Shown here piece after piece: positions 1-9,157 of a DNA stretch of 64,000 bases. The stretch comes from Gilliamella sp. wkB112 (GTDB taxonomy: Bacteria; Pseudomonadota; Gammaproteobacteria; Enterobacterales; Orbaceae): positions 186,001 to 250,000 of the forward strand of contig NZ_LZGL01000013.1 of the NCBI RefSeq assembly GCF_001690685.1. Reading direction: 5' to 3'. Position 1 is the stretch's first letter, and every line of letters starts with the position of its first letter. The notes beneath the pieces were generated by a model. That model saw only the letters and a list, made by a program, of their open reading frames with translations. It did not search any database and was not told the DNA's origin. Position numbers and translations under genes: made by a program.

Positions 1-407
1 TCAAGTAATACAGTCAATAAAGCAATGCCCTGTTTGGGTTTATTGGCAATCAGATTTTGTAAAGTCTGTACTGAAATAAGCGGAGTGTCGGCATATAAGA
101 TTAAGATATCCTCATCATCTTCAATATAAGGAATAGCCTGCTGCACCGCATGTCCGGTACCGAGTTGTTCAGCCTGATAAACCAGTTGCACAGGTTGATC
201 TTTTAAAGCCTGTTCTAGTTGTTGTTTACCATGTCCGTAAACTATATTGATATGATTAGTATTAAGTTGTTGAACTGTATCGATAACATGTTGTAACATC
301 GGTTTAGCGCCGATTTTGTGTAAAACTTTAGGGAGGTTGGAATACATCCGTGTGCCTTTTCCTGCCGCCAAAATAATTGCACTAAGTTTTGGGGGTGAAA
401 TTGCCAT
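1..407 (-). CDS. glmU: Bifunctional UDP-GlcNAc pyrophosphorylase / GlcN-1-P acetyltransferase, N-terminal part
   Basis: Only the first ~135 residues are in the window; the gene continues past base 1. The reverse strand reads an N-terminal nucleotidyltransferase domain with the pyrophosphorylase signature [11 protein letters not shown], then [20 protein letters not shown] and a [16 protein letters not shown] segment, which closely follow GlmU of enteric bacteria. GlmU makes UDP-N-acetylglucosamine for peptidoglycan and lipopolysaccharide in the cytoplasm. The start is taken at the ATG ending at base 407; an in-frame ATG four codons upstream (base 419) is an alternative. The C-terminal acetyltransferase beta-helix cannot be seen. 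It is transcribed divergently from hemG. Confidence 0.93.
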   Translation of the reverse strand, partial: MAISPPKLSAIILAAGKGTRMYSNLPKVLHKIGAKPMLQHVIDTVQQLNTNHINIVYGHGKQQLEQALKDQPVQLVYQAEQLGTGHAVQQAIPYIEDDEDILILYADTPLISVQTLQNLIANKPKQGIALLTVLL

Positions 408-547
408 AATCAGTTCCATGCTAATTTAATTAGCCTACTACTATAATAAAAGTTGCTAGTTAAATCATCCCCAATTTATTAATTTTTCTCATAAAAAAAG
501 TAATCTTGGTCAAGACTGAGTATTATTACTAATAAGGAATCAATACC

Positions 548-1123
548 ATGAGCACTGATATGAAAGTTTTATTATTATATACCACACATGAAAAGCAGAC
601 GCTTAAGATCATGCAACGCATAAAACAACATTTAGATGGTAAATTAGATTGTGATTTAATTGAATTACAGCCTAATTCCCACATTGATTTGACAAAATAT
701 CATGCCGCATTGCTAGGCTGTTCTATCCGTTATGGATTTTACAGTAAGGTGATGAAGAGATTTATTGATGATAATTATCAAAAATTGAATAGTATGCCAT
801 CTGCCTTTTTTGGGGTGAATGTGGTCGCCAGAAAACCAAATAAAAATACCCCTGAAACCAATTTATATACTAAGAAATTCCTAGCGAAAATAGCTTGGCA
901 CCCAAAATTAAAAGCGGTTTTTGCTGGTGCACTTTATTATCCACAGTATAATTGGTTTGATCGCAATATGATCCGCTTTATTATGTGGTTAGGTAAAGGT
1001 GATACGGATGTGACCAAACCCGTGATTGAATATACGAATTGGTCTAAAGTTGATGAATTTGCCATTGAATTTTATACTAAAACGTATGGCTCTCCTGAAA
1101 CATTTCTACAAAAAGATTTATAA
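548..1123 (+). CDS. hemG: Menaquinone-dependent protoporphyrinogen IX dehydrogenase
   Basis: A 191-residue flavodoxin-like protein. HemG oxidises protoporphyrinogen IX to protoporphyrin IX at the inner membrane and passes electrons to quinone, in heme synthesis. The family landmarks are visible: an N-terminal beta strand KVLLLYTTHEKQT (FMN phosphate loop), LLGCSIRYGFYSK, SMPSAFFGVN, RKPNKNTPETN and AGALYYPQYNWFDR. Length is close to the usual ~180 residues. An AAGGAA Shine-Dalgarno lies about 8 nt before the ATG at 548; a second in-frame ATG at 560 (MKVLLLY) matches the start of E. coli HemG and is possible. It stands alone between divergent glmU and downstream typA. Confidence 0.93.
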   Translation: MSTDMKVLLLYTTHEKQTLKIMQRIKQHLDGKLDCDLIELQPNSHIDLTKYHAALLGCSIRYGFYSKVMKRFIDDNYQKLNSMPSAFFGVNVVARKPNKNTPETNLYTKKFLAKIAWHPKLKAVFAGALYYPQYNWFDRNMIRFIMWLGKGDTDVTKPVIEYTNWSKVDEFAIEFYTKTYGSPETFLQKDL

Positions 1124-1167
1124 TTTTTGCTTTTAGCAAGGCACTAAAGCTCTTTTAAAGAAACTTT

Positions 1168-1181
1168 GTGATATAGATCAA
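1168..1181. promoter_or_regulatory. FNR/CRP-like inverted repeat upstream of typA
   Basis: The 14 bases GTGAT-ATAG-ATCAA match the FNR consensus TTGAT-N4-ATCAA at 9 of 10 informative positions. The overlapping TGTGA-N6-TCAACA also resembles a CRP half-pair. The site lies between hemG and typA, about 67 bases before the typA start, so it could control typA. FNR or CRP binding is inference from the motif only. Confidence 0.4.
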
Positions 1182-1247
1182 CATTTCAACTAAAAAGGTG
1201 TACAATATCGCGCCTAAAGAATCTGTATCCTAATTGGAATTTTAATT

Positions 1248-3074
1248 GTGATTGAAAATTTAAGAAATATAGCCATTATTGCGCATGTTGACCATGGTAA
1301 AACCACTTTGGTTGATAAATTATTGAAACAATCCGGCACGCTTGATAATTTGCGTGGTGAGGAAAATGAACGAATAATGGACTCTAACGCGCTTGAAAAA
1401 GAACGCGGTATTACTATTTTAGCTAAAAACACAGCAATTAACTGGAATGACTATCGAATTAATATTGTTGATACTCCGGGGCATGCTGACTTTGGTGGCG
1501 AAGTTGAACGAGTTATGTCGATGGTCGATTCTGTATTATTACTGGTTGATGCCATGGATGGACCAATGCCACAAACACGTTTTGTTACCCAAAAAGCCTT
1601 TGCTTATGGCTTAAAACCAATTGTGGTTATTAATAAAGTTGACCGTCCAGGTGCACGCCCAGATTGGGTAGTTGATCAGGTATTTGATCTGTTTGTTAAT
1701 TTAGGTGCCACCGATGAACAATTAGACTTCCCTATTGTTTATGCTTCTGCGTTAATGGGTATTGCGGGGCTGGATCATGAAGTTATGGCACCAGACATGA
1801 CCCCATTATTTGAAGCGATTGTCAAATACGTTGAGCCACCAAAAGTGGATTTAGATGGTCCATTCCAAATGCAAATTTCCCAGCTTGATTATAATAATTA
1901 TGTTGGCGTAATTGGTATTGGTCGCATTAAACGTGGTCGTGTTAAACCAAATCAACAAGTTACGATTGTTGATAGTGAAGGTAACAAACGTACCGGTAAA
2001 GTAGGGCAAGTATTAGGTCATTTAGGCCTACAGCGCTATGAAGCCGAAGTTGCTGAAGCTGGTGACATTATTGCATTAACCGGTCTTGGAGAACTCGGTA
2101 TTTCGGATACGATTTGTGATAATAGTGCAGTGGAAGCCTTACCTGCATTAAGTGTAGACGAACCAACAGTGACTATGTTCTTTAATGTTAACAACTCTCC
2201 TTTTGCCGGTAAAGAAGGTAAATTTGTAACTTCGCGCCAAATTTTAGAACGTTTAAATAAAGAACTGGTACATAATGTGGCGTTGCGAGTTGAAGAAACC
2301 CCGGATCCTGATGCCTTTAAAGTGTCTGGTCGTGGTGAATTACATTTATCAGTATTAATCGAAAATATGCGCCGTGAAGGTTATGAGTTAGGTGTTTCTC
2401 GTCCTAAAGTTATTTATCGCGAAATTGATGGTAAAAAACAAGAACCATTTGAACAAGTAACTCTCGATATTGAAGAACAACATCAAGGTTCAGTGATGGA
2501 AGCGCTAGGTTTACGTAAAGGTGATTTAACCAATATGCTACCTGATGGTAAAGGTCGAGTACGTTTAGATTATGTTATTCCAAGTCGTGGACTGATAGGT
2601 TTTAGAACTGAGTTTATGACTATGACCTCGGGTACTGGTTTACTTTATTCAACCTTTAGTCATTATGATGATGTGCGTCCGGGTGAAATTGGCCAACGCA
2701 ATAATGGGGTGATGATTTCTAACGGTACTGGTAAAGCATTAGCTTATGCTTTATACAGCTTGCAAGATCGTGGTAAGTTATTTATTGGTCATGGTGCAGA
2801 GGTTTATGAAGGTCAAATTATTGGTATTCATACACGTTCCAATGATTTAACCGTTAACTGTTTAACTGGTAAAAAATTAACTAACATGCGAGCGTCAGGT
2901 ACTGATGAAGCAACTACCCTTTCACCACCGGTCAAAATGTCATTAGAACAAGCATTAGAGTTTATTGATGATGATGAATTAGTAGAAGTTACACCATTGT
3001 CTATTCGTTTACGTAAACGTCATTTAACGGAGAATGATCGTAAACGTGCCTTTAGAAGTAATAATAAAGACTAA
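1248..3074 (+). CDS. typA: Ribosome-associated GTPase TypA/BipA
   Basis: A 608-residue translational GTPase, essentially the E. coli length (607). The G1 loop AHVDHGKTT is at residues 12-20, followed by RGITI (G2), [11 protein letters not shown] (G3) and NKVD (G4). Then come the EF-Tu-like domain 2, EF-G-like domains III and V, and the TypA-specific C-terminal domain ([14 protein letters not shown] region). BipA binds the 70S ribosome, assists 50S assembly at low temperature and affects stress responses. The start is GTG at 1248; the protein from there begins [20 protein letters not shown] exactly as in family members. It stands alone and ends just before a strong bidirectional hairpin. Confidence 0.97.
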   Translation: MIENLRNIAIIAHVDHGKTTLVDKLLKQSGTLDNLRGEENERIMDSNALEKERGITILAKNTAINWNDYRINIVDTPGHADFGGEVERVMSMVDSVLLLVDAMDGPMPQTRFVTQKAFAYGLKPIVVINKVDRPGARPDWVVDQVFDLFVNLGATDEQLDFPIVYASALMGIAGLDHEVMAPDMTPLFEAIVKYVEPPKVDLDGPFQMQISQLDYNNYVGVIGIGRIKRGRVKPNQQVTIVDSEGNKRTGKVGQVLGHLGLQRYEAEVAEAGDIIALTGLGELGISDTICDNSAVEALPALSVDEPTVTMFFNVNNSPFAGKEGKFVTSRQILERLNKELVHNVALRVEETPDPDAFKVSGRGELHLSVLIENMRREGYELGVSRPKVIYREIDGKKQEPFEQVTLDIEEQHQGSVMEALGLRKGDLTNMLPDGKGRVRLDYVIPSRGLIGFRTEFMTMTSGTGLLYSTFSHYDDVRPGEIGQRNNGVMISNGTGKALAYALYSLQDRGKLFIGHGAEVYEGQIIGIHTRSNDLTVNCLTGKKLTNMRASGTDEATTLSPPVKMSLEQALEFIDDDELVEVTPLSIRLRKRHLTENDRKRAFRSNNKD

Positions 3075-3119
3075 TTCATGGTGTTTTATTAACGATAACA
3101 GCTACTTTAAAATGAAAAG

Positions 3120-3145
3120 CCTCGCTAATTAGCGAGGTTTTTTTT
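3120..3145 (+). terminator. Intrinsic terminator after typA (likely bidirectional)
   Basis: A GC-rich stem CCTCGCTAA/TTAGCGAGG at 3120-3137 is followed by eight T residues (3138-3145). The stem includes the stop codon of the convergent ferredoxin gene (TAG on the minus strand at 3125-3127), so one hairpin may end both transcripts. The U-tract is only strong in the plus direction. Confidence 0.85.
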
Positions 3146-3655
3146 GGCTTTTACTCTGGCAATAGCATCGGCAACAAATTGTTTGCGATCTTTGGGGGTG
3201 TTAGCATGGCTATTTACCATATCATTGGGTGCTAGTGAAGCAACAGTAAGGTTTTTCTTAGCTCTTACTCTGGCAATGGCATCAGCAACTGACTGTTTAC
3301 GATCTGTTTGCTTGTTAGTATTGGTGTTAACCGGCATTGTCCGCTGGAATAAGATAGTTGGCGGCACCAGTTGATTTTGAGTTAAGCGTTGCTGTTTTTG
3401 CTCAGTTAATTGTAATTCTTCTTGTACTGTTAATGCGGTACCTAGCGTACTTAGAGTAATACAATCGGTTGGGCAGGTATTAATACAGTTACTACATGAG
3501 GTACAAAATTGGGGCAAAATAGTGTGTAATACTTGTTTGCTCCCAACGATAGCATCAGTTGGGCAAACGCGAATGCATTTGCCACAGCCAATACAATTTT
3601 CTTCATCAATAAAGGCTTTGTAGACTTGTTGGTTTTGCATGATAACGGGTTGCAT
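3125..3655 (-). CDS. Two-cluster ferredoxin of RnfB type with RnfC-like C-terminal repeats
   Basis: A 176-residue protein. Residues ~14-68 form two [4Fe-4S] motifs, [12 protein letters not shown] and [12 protein letters not shown], in the same context as the C-terminal ferredoxin domain of RnfB/RsxB ([20 protein letters not shown]). The N-terminal membrane segment and first Fe-S domain of RnfB are absent. The C-terminal half carries two copies of [19 protein letters not shown], the type of alanine/lysine repeat found at the C-terminus of RnfC. The start overlaps the fhs stop (TAATG, one shared base at 3655), so translation is probably coupled to fhs. An internal ATG at codon 6 is an alternative start. 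The role is unknown; electron transfer is inferred from the clusters. Confidence 0.85.
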   Translation of the reverse strand: MQPVIMQNQQVYKAFIDEENCIGCGKCIRVCPTDAIVGSKQVLHTILPQFCTSCSNCINTCPTDCITLSTLGTALTVQEELQLTEQKQQRLTQNQLVPPTILFQRTMPVNTNTNKQTDRKQSVADAIARVRAKKNLTVASLAPNDMVNSHANTPKDRKQFVADAIARVKAKKNLAN

Positions 3656-5355
3656 TAACTTAAACCTACAATATTACCATCTTTGTCAATATCGATATGA
3701 CGATAAGCTGGATTAGTACCCAGCCCAGGCATGGTCATAACATTACCGGCATAAACCCGAATAAAGCCAGCACCAGCCGAAATAGCTAAATGACTAATAT
3801 CAACATCAAAATCAGTTGGTACATTTTTTAAATTAGCATCAGCGCTGATTGACATTGGCGTTTTAGCAATACAAAGCGGTAAGTGATCAAGTTTTAATGC
3901 TTCAATCTCCTGAATATTTTTTAAAGCTTGATCGGATAAATTGGCTTTATTGGCGCCATATTTTTTTACCATAGTTTGAATTTTATCGATTAAAGGCATA
4001 TTGTCCGGATAAGGTAATTTAATCTCACTTGGCATATCACAAGCTTTAATTACATGTTGTGCTAGTTTCTCCGTTCCTTTACCTCCTTGAGTAAAGGCCT
4101 CACTCACTTCACAAGCATAGGCACCATGTTCAATGGCATATTGTTGTAAAAAGGCCAACTCTTCTTCACTATCATGCGGAAAGCGGTTAATGGCAACAAT
4201 CACTTGTAGACCATAACTCTTAGCATTATTGATGTGCCAAGCTAAATTTGCGGCACCTAGTTCCAACAATTCAACATTTGATTCGGAAACTTCTTTAGGA
4301 ATGGCTTGTCCTGGTTTGATGTTGTATTTGCCACTGTTGGATTTTAAACTACGTACCGTCGCGACTAATACAATACACGAAGCTTTAATACCAGCTTGAC
4401 GATATTTGATATTAAAGAATTTTTCCATGCCCATGTCCGAACCAAAACCGGCTTCGGTGATCACATAATCGGCAACTTGCATAGCAATGCGATCGGCAAT
4501 TACTGACGAGTTACCATGGGCAATATTAGCAAAGGGACCAGCATGAATTAATACTGGAGTATTTTCAACTGTTTGCATCAAGTTGGGATTAATGGCATTT
4601 TTCAATAGTACCGTCATGGCACCAGCAACTTCAAGTTGTTCAGCAGTAATGGCTTCACCTTGGGTATTGTAAGCTAAAATAATGCGGCCAATACGCGCCC
4701 GCATATCATGTAGATCTGAAGCTAAAGCTAAAATCGCCATTAATTCTGAGGCTGCTGTGATTTCAAAGCCATCACGGCGTTCAATACCATTAACACCACC
4801 ACCCACACCAACAGTAATATGGCGTAAAGCCCGATCGTTATGATCGATAACCCGCTTCCAAACAATACGATTTTGGTCGATATTTAAACGAGGTAGACCG
4901 GTTTGCGCAGTAAATTCATCACCAAGGCGATCTTCATGATAAAGTCTGGCATCAAGTGCTGCTGAAGCTAAATCATGGGCAGCGGTAATGGCATGAATAT
5001 CACCAGTTAAATGTAAATTTAAGGTTTCCATTGGTAATACTTCGGCTTGACCACCGCCTGCGGCACCGCCTTTCACCCCAAAAACAGGCCCTAAACTTGG
5101 TTGCCGAATACAGGCAATCGCCTTTTTGCCGAGGTAATTTAATCCTTCACTAAGGCCAATGGTGTTAACTGTTTTGCCTTCACCTAGTGGGGTAGGGGTG
5201 ATTGCAGTAACTAATACCAGCTTACCTTGAGGTTGATTTTTATTTGCTTGAATAATAGATAAATCGATTTTGGCAACATGTTTACCATAAGGTAAAACAA
5301 AGGCTTCTGGAATATTACATTGGGCAGCGATTTCGGTAATTGGGCGTAAAGGCAT
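3655..5355 (-). CDS. fhs: Formate-tetrahydrofolate ligase
   Basis: A 566-residue protein matching 10-formyltetrahydrofolate synthetase over its full length (family ~555-560). The ATP-binding loop TPLGEGKT is at about residues 55-62. Other visible signatures are [19 protein letters not shown], the HLTGDIHAI segment and the C-terminal [19 protein letters not shown]. It joins formate to tetrahydrofolate using ATP, feeding one-carbon units to purine and fMet-tRNA synthesis, or works in reverse to gain ATP. It is the first gene of a two-gene unit with the ferredoxin, whose start overlaps its stop. In a fermentative gut bacterium it could use formate from pyruvate formate-lyase (inference). Confidence 0.97.
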   Translation of the reverse strand: MPLRPITEIAAQCNIPEAFVLPYGKHVAKIDLSIIQANKNQPQGKLVLVTAITPTPLGEGKTVNTIGLSEGLNYLGKKAIACIRQPSLGPVFGVKGGAAGGGQAEVLPMETLNLHLTGDIHAITAAHDLASAALDARLYHEDRLGDEFTAQTGLPRLNIDQNRIVWKRVIDHNDRALRHITVGVGGGVNGIERRDGFEITAASELMAILALASDLHDMRARIGRIILAYNTQGEAITAEQLEVAGAMTVLLKNAINPNLMQTVENTPVLIHAGPFANIAHGNSSVIADRIAMQVADYVITEAGFGSDMGMEKFFNIKYRQAGIKASCIVLVATVRSLKSNSGKYNIKPGQAIPKEVSESNVELLELGAANLAWHINNAKSYGLQVIVAINRFPHDSEEELAFLQQYAIEHGAYACEVSEAFTQGGKGTEKLAQHVIKACDMPSEIKLPYPDNMPLIDKIQTMVKKYGANKANLSDQALKNIQEIEALKLDHLPLCIAKTPMSISADANLKNVPTDFDVDISHLAISAGAGFIRVYAGNVMTMPGLGTNPAYRHIDIDKDGNIVGLS

Positions 5356-5506
5356 TTTAGTTCTCGTCTAATAATAATCAGACTGTCAGTATAAATAATT
5401 TAAATAGCCGAATAAAGCAGCAAATGCGTGTTTATTAAATTTAGGCACAATCATTGATTATATTGCTATAATAGAACCATCATTCAATCAAAAGGATAAT
5501 AATTAA

Positions 5507-6616
5507 ATGCATTGGTTTTCAGAATATTCGCTGTTTTTAGCAGAAACCGCCACCGTAGTAATTGCTATTTTGGCTGTACTTGTTTTTATTTTAAGTCAAC
5601 GACGGAAACTAGCTACTGCTGCTGGGCATTTATCCGTCAAAGATGTAAGTAAAGAATATGAGCAAATCAAAGATGATATGCTGATGTCGAGTATGGATGA
5701 GCTTGAAGCAAAGTTGTTTACTAAAGATCTTAAAAAACAAAAAAAACTGGAAAAGAAACAAGCAAAAATAGTTGCTAAGCAGAAAAAGAAAGTAGAAAAA
5801 AATAATCAACAATCTGTTGAGCAATCTAATACGGCAGAACCAGCAACTCCAGTAGCAGAGGAAACACCTGATAAAGCAAAAGCTAAATTATTTGTATTGT
5901 CTTTCAACGGCAGTATGGATGCACATGAAGTTGAAGAATTACGTCAAGAAATCACTGCCGTGCTGGCTATTATCAAACCCGAAGATGAAGTAGTGGTTAA
6001 ACTAGAAAGCCCGGGTGGTGTAGTTCATGGTTATGGACTGGCTGCTTCACAATTATTACGCTTTAGAACCCGTAATATTCCTTTTACGGCGGTAGTGGAT
6101 AAAGTGGCTGCCAGTGGTGGCTATATGATGGCTTGTACAGCGAACAAAATTGTGGCAGCACCATTTGCCATTGTCGGTTCTATTGGTGTGGTAGCGCAAA
6201 TTCCTAACTTTAATCGTTTACTTAAAAAACATGATGTGGATATTGAGTTACAAACTGCCGGTGCCTACAAACGTACGCTGACTATGTTTGGTGAAAATAC
6301 TGACGAAGGTCGGCAAAAATTCAAACAAGAACTTGAAGAAACTCATTTATTGTTTAAAGACTTTGTTAAAGAGTATCGACCAAATGTGGACATAGAACAA
6401 GTGGCAACAGGTGAACATTGGTTTGCCAGCCAAGCCAAAGATAAAGGCTTAGTTGACGAAATTAGCACCAGTGATGATTTTATTTTATCTCATTTAGAAT
6501 CACATAAAATTATATCGGTAAAATACCAGCGCAAACAAAAATTATCAGAAAAGCTATCTAAAAATGTAGTTAAAGGTCTGGAACGACTTTTTCTGAGACA
6601 TGAAAAAGGGCTGTAA
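5507..6616 (+). CDS. sohB: Inner-membrane S49-family serine protease SohB
   Basis: A 369-residue protein. It has an N-terminal membrane anchor (residues ~10-30), a lysine-rich and glutamine-rich linker (~80-125) that makes it slightly longer than E. coli SohB (349), and an S49 peptidase domain. The catalytic serine is in VAASGGYMMAC (about Ser203) and the lysine in AGAYKRTLT (about Lys255), the Ser/Lys dyad of signal-peptide peptidase A relatives. It probably degrades membrane or periplasmic peptides; its true substrates are unknown. AAAAGGA lies before the ATG. It converges with the aryl polyene cluster across a hairpin. Confidence 0.93.
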   Translation: MHWFSEYSLFLAETATVVIAILAVLVFILSQRRKLATAAGHLSVKDVSKEYEQIKDDMLMSSMDELEAKLFTKDLKKQKKLEKKQAKIVAKQKKKVEKNNQQSVEQSNTAEPATPVAEETPDKAKAKLFVLSFNGSMDAHEVEELRQEITAVLAIIKPEDEVVVKLESPGGVVHGYGLAASQLLRFRTRNIPFTAVVDKVAASGGYMMACTANKIVAAPFAIVGSIGVVAQIPNFNRLLKKHDVDIELQTAGAYKRTLTMFGENTDEGRQKFKQELEETHLLFKDFVKEYRPNVDIEQVATGEHWFASQAKDKGLVDEISTSDDFILSHLESHKIISVKYQRKQKLSEKLSKNVVKGLERLFLRHEKGL

Positions 6617-6673
6617 CGGGCTCTTATTAGACAATAATTTTAAATTACGTTATTTATTGTAACCCTAGCCATG

Positions 6674-6700
6674 TATAGGTAGCCATTTGGACTACCTATA
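6674..6700. terminator. Hairpin between convergent sohB and apeR
   Basis: Perfect nine-base arms TATAGGTAG and CTACCTATA (6674-6682 and 6692-6700) enclose a nine-base loop, between two converging genes. There is no long T-run on either side, so intrinsic termination would be weak; it may act as a transcript-end stabiliser or a factor-assisted terminator. Confidence 0.5.
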
Positions 6701-6723
6701 ATTATCATTAATAATCCTATTAT

Positions 6724-7950
6724 TTATAATCGTTTGATGATAATTGAGGTATTAATACCACCAAAAGCGAAGTTATTGGTTTGTAGGTATTCAATGTCTA
6801 AATCACGACCAGAACCAACAATATAATCCAGATCACCACATTGAGGATCAACATTATTAAGATTGATGGTTGGATGGAACCAACCAGTATGCATCATTTC
6901 AATCGATAACCAAGCCTCGAGTGCACCACAGGCACCAAGTGTATGACCAAAATAACTTTTTAATGATGATATAGGCGTTTTATTGCCATATATATTAGCA
7001 ACGGCATTACTTTCAGCAATATCCCCTCGTGCTGTGGCAGTGCCGTGAGCACTAATATAACCAATTGCACTCGGATCTAGACCCGCTTGTTTTAATGATT
7101 GTTGCATGCAGTATTGTATTGTTTCTTGCCGAGGTTGGGTAATATGACTTGCATCACAATTGGTGACAAAGCCGATAATCTCACCATAGATTTTAGCGCC
7201 TCGAGCTTTAGCATGTTCGTATTCTTCTAATATTAATGCACCAGCCCCTTCACCTATTACCAGTCCGTCCCTGTCGCGATCATAAGGTTTTGGCGATAAT
7301 TTTGGTGTATCATTTTTTTGACTTGTGGCAAATAAGGTATCAAATACCGCGGCTTCAGATGGACACAGCTCTTCAGCACCGCCAGCCACCATAACCGTTT
7401 GCATCCCAAATTTTATTGCTTCATATGCATAGCCAATCGCCTGACTGCCTGAGGTACAAGCACTAGACGTGGTAATTAAACGCCCTTTTAAGCCAAAAAA
7501 AAGTCCGGTATTAACTGCTGTAGTATGTGGCATCATTTGGATATAAGTGGTTGCGGTAATATTGTTAGTGTGTTTTTCATTTAACATGGTGGCAAATGAA
7601 GCTACGGGTTGTGTACTACCGGTTGATGAACCAAATGCTATTCCAGTTTCACCATTAGTAATAATTGGATCATTGAGTAATCCCGCTTTCTCTAACGCTA
7701 TTTCGGTTGCTTTGGTTGATAACAAGGATACTCGCCCCATTGAGCGAATTTTTTTCCTGGTGTAATGTTCAGGTAATTCAAATTGATCAATAGGTGCACC
7801 TAATTTAGTATGTAAACCATCATAGATTTCCCATTCGGGCATATATCTAACCGCATTTTCTAATTTTTTTAATCTAGCTTGGATAGTAAACCAATCATAA
7901 CCAAATGCAGTGACTCCACCCATTCCGGTGATAACTACTCGTTTTGTCAT
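6724..7950 (-). CDS. apeR: Aryl polyene beta-ketoacyl-ACP synthase (ApeR-like)
   Basis: A 408-residue FabF-type ketosynthase. The Cys-His-His catalytic set is visible in SSACTSGSQA, SAHGTATARGD and SYFGHTLGACGA, and the C-terminus has the NNFAFGGINTS motif. In the APE pathway it condenses malonyl-ACP units to extend the conjugated chain; this pathway has more than one ketosynthase and this is the last gene of the cluster. Its start overlaps the apeQ stop by four bases (ATGA). Letters follow the order known for gammaproteobacterial APE clusters (O, P, Q, R), which this locus reproduces; the precise division of labour between the two ketosynthases is not shown by sequence. Confidence 0.9.
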   Translation of the reverse strand: MTKRVVITGMGGVTAFGYDWFTIQARLKKLENAVRYMPEWEIYDGLHTKLGAPIDQFELPEHYTRKKIRSMGRVSLLSTKATEIALEKAGLLNDPIITNGETGIAFGSSTGSTQPVASFATMLNEKHTNNITATTYIQMMPHTTAVNTGLFFGLKGRLITTSSACTSGSQAIGYAYEAIKFGMQTVMVAGGAEELCPSEAAVFDTLFATSQKNDTPKLSPKPYDRDRDGLVIGEGAGALILEEYEHAKARGAKIYGEIIGFVTNCDASHITQPRQETIQYCMQQSLKQAGLDPSAIGYISAHGTATARGDIAESNAVANIYGNKTPISSLKSYFGHTLGACGALEAWLSIEMMHTGWFHPTINLNNVDPQCGDLDYIVGSGRDLDIEYLQTNNFAFGGINTSIIIKRL

Positions 7951-8678
7951 ACCATCCCCCCATTGATTGATACTACTTGCCGGGTTACATATCCAGCAAG
8001 GTCTGACATAAGGTAACTAGCAAGTCCTGCTACTTCTTCAACTTGTCCCATTCGTTTTAAAGGGATCATTTTCATAGCTTCTTGTAGTGCAATAGGTTCC
8101 ATAGCTAAAATACCGGTATCAATTAAACCTGGTGCAATACAGTTAACCGTAATTTTGCGTTTAGCAAGTTCAAGCGCTAAGGCTTTACTTGCTCCAATTA
8201 AACCGGCTTTAGCTGCGCTATAATTAACCTGCCCACGATTACCGACTATCCCTGAGACAGAAGAAATAACAATAATCCTTCCACCAGAACGTAATCCTAT
8301 CATTGGCATAATACAAGGATGTAATACATTATAGAAACTATCGAGATCAGTATGAATAACAGCATCCCAATCATTTTCGGTTAAGGCTGGAAAGGCGCCA
8401 TCGCGAATTATACCCGCGTTATTAACGATGCCATAATACGCACCATGCTGCTCAATATCTGCTTCAATCACCTGTTGGCATTGTAATCGATCACTTACAT
8501 CAAACTGTAGTAACCGAGCTTCGCAACCAGATTGTTCAATACTTTGTTGGGTATCAACCGCGCCTTGTTTATCGTTGTGGTAATGTATAACAATATTAAA
8601 ACCATCTTGAGATAATTTTTGGGCTATCGCTTGGCCAATTCCTTTACTTGCACCTGTCACAAGAACCGTTCGTTTCAT
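7947..8678 (-). CDS. apeQ: Aryl polyene 3-ketoacyl-ACP reductase (ApeQ-like, SDR family)
   Basis: A 243-residue short-chain dehydrogenase like FabG. Features are the NADPH loop TGASKGIGQ (residues ~8-16), the NNAG motif (~86), the catalytic Ser in SSVSGIVG and YSAAKAG with the Tyr-x-x-x-Lys pair (~153-157), and the C-terminal SINGGMV. It reduces the beta-keto group of each polyene elongation intermediate. It lies six bases after apeP and overlaps apeR by four bases, consistent with one polycistronic message. Confidence 0.93.
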   Translation of the reverse strand: MKRTVLVTGASKGIGQAIAQKLSQDGFNIVIHYHNDKQGAVDTQQSIEQSGCEARLLQFDVSDRLQCQQVIEADIEQHGAYYGIVNNAGIIRDGAFPALTENDWDAVIHTDLDSFYNVLHPCIMPMIGLRSGGRIIVISSVSGIVGNRGQVNYSAAKAGLIGASKALALELAKRKITVNCIAPGLIDTGILAMEPIALQEAMKMIPLKRMGQVEEVAGLASYLMSDLAGYVTRQVVSINGGMV

Positions 8679-8683
8679 TAAAC

Positions 8684-9157
8684 TTATACTCCTAATCGCT
8701 TTTCACCAACAAGATATTGTAATTCCATATGATCAGGTTCATAAACATTAAGTTTACCTGATGCTACACATTGTTGGTCGATATTTATTTGGCAATCAAA
8801 ATTAGCTAGTTTGGCATCAGAAAGAACTAAATTAGCCTGTATTATTAACTGGCTTAGGTGAGGGAAGGCGGTTAAAGTAGTTTTTATTGATCTTCCTCCT
8901 AATAACATTCCTAGTTGTGGTTTTTTATGCTTGCTCATGCCATGGTAACCATTCCAAATACCAATAGTTTGCGCCATTAATTCAATGGTATAAAAATTAG
9001 GTAATGCTTTATCGTTATTTAAAAAAGGTGCTAAGATTCCATCTTGGTTGACTTGCACACCACAAATGCAATGTTCTTCATCAACTAAATGAACTTTGTC
9101 AATCATTACCATTGGCGCTTCATGCGGTAAATAATCAGTTGCTGGGTAATATTGCAT
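8684..9157 (-). CDS. apeP: Aryl polyene 3-hydroxyacyl-ACP dehydratase (ApeP-like)
   Basis: A 157-residue single hot-dog-fold protein. The N-terminal YLPHEAPMVMIDKV carries the histidine used by FabA/FabZ-type dehydratases, and ELMAQTIGIWNGYH carries the helix with the acidic partner. It removes water from the 3-hydroxyacyl intermediate to give the conjugated double bond. Its start overlaps the apeO stop by one base (TAATG). In characterised clusters ApeP pairs with the small dehydratase ApeI; here ApeI is fused to ApeH. Confidence 0.88.
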   Translation of the reverse strand: MQYYPATDYLPHEAPMVMIDKVHLVDEEHCICGVQVNQDGILAPFLNNDKALPNFYTIELMAQTIGIWNGYHGMSKHKKPQLGMLLGGRSIKTTLTAFPHLSQLIIQANLVLSDAKLANFDCQINIDQQCVASGKLNVYEPDHMELQYLVGEKRLGV

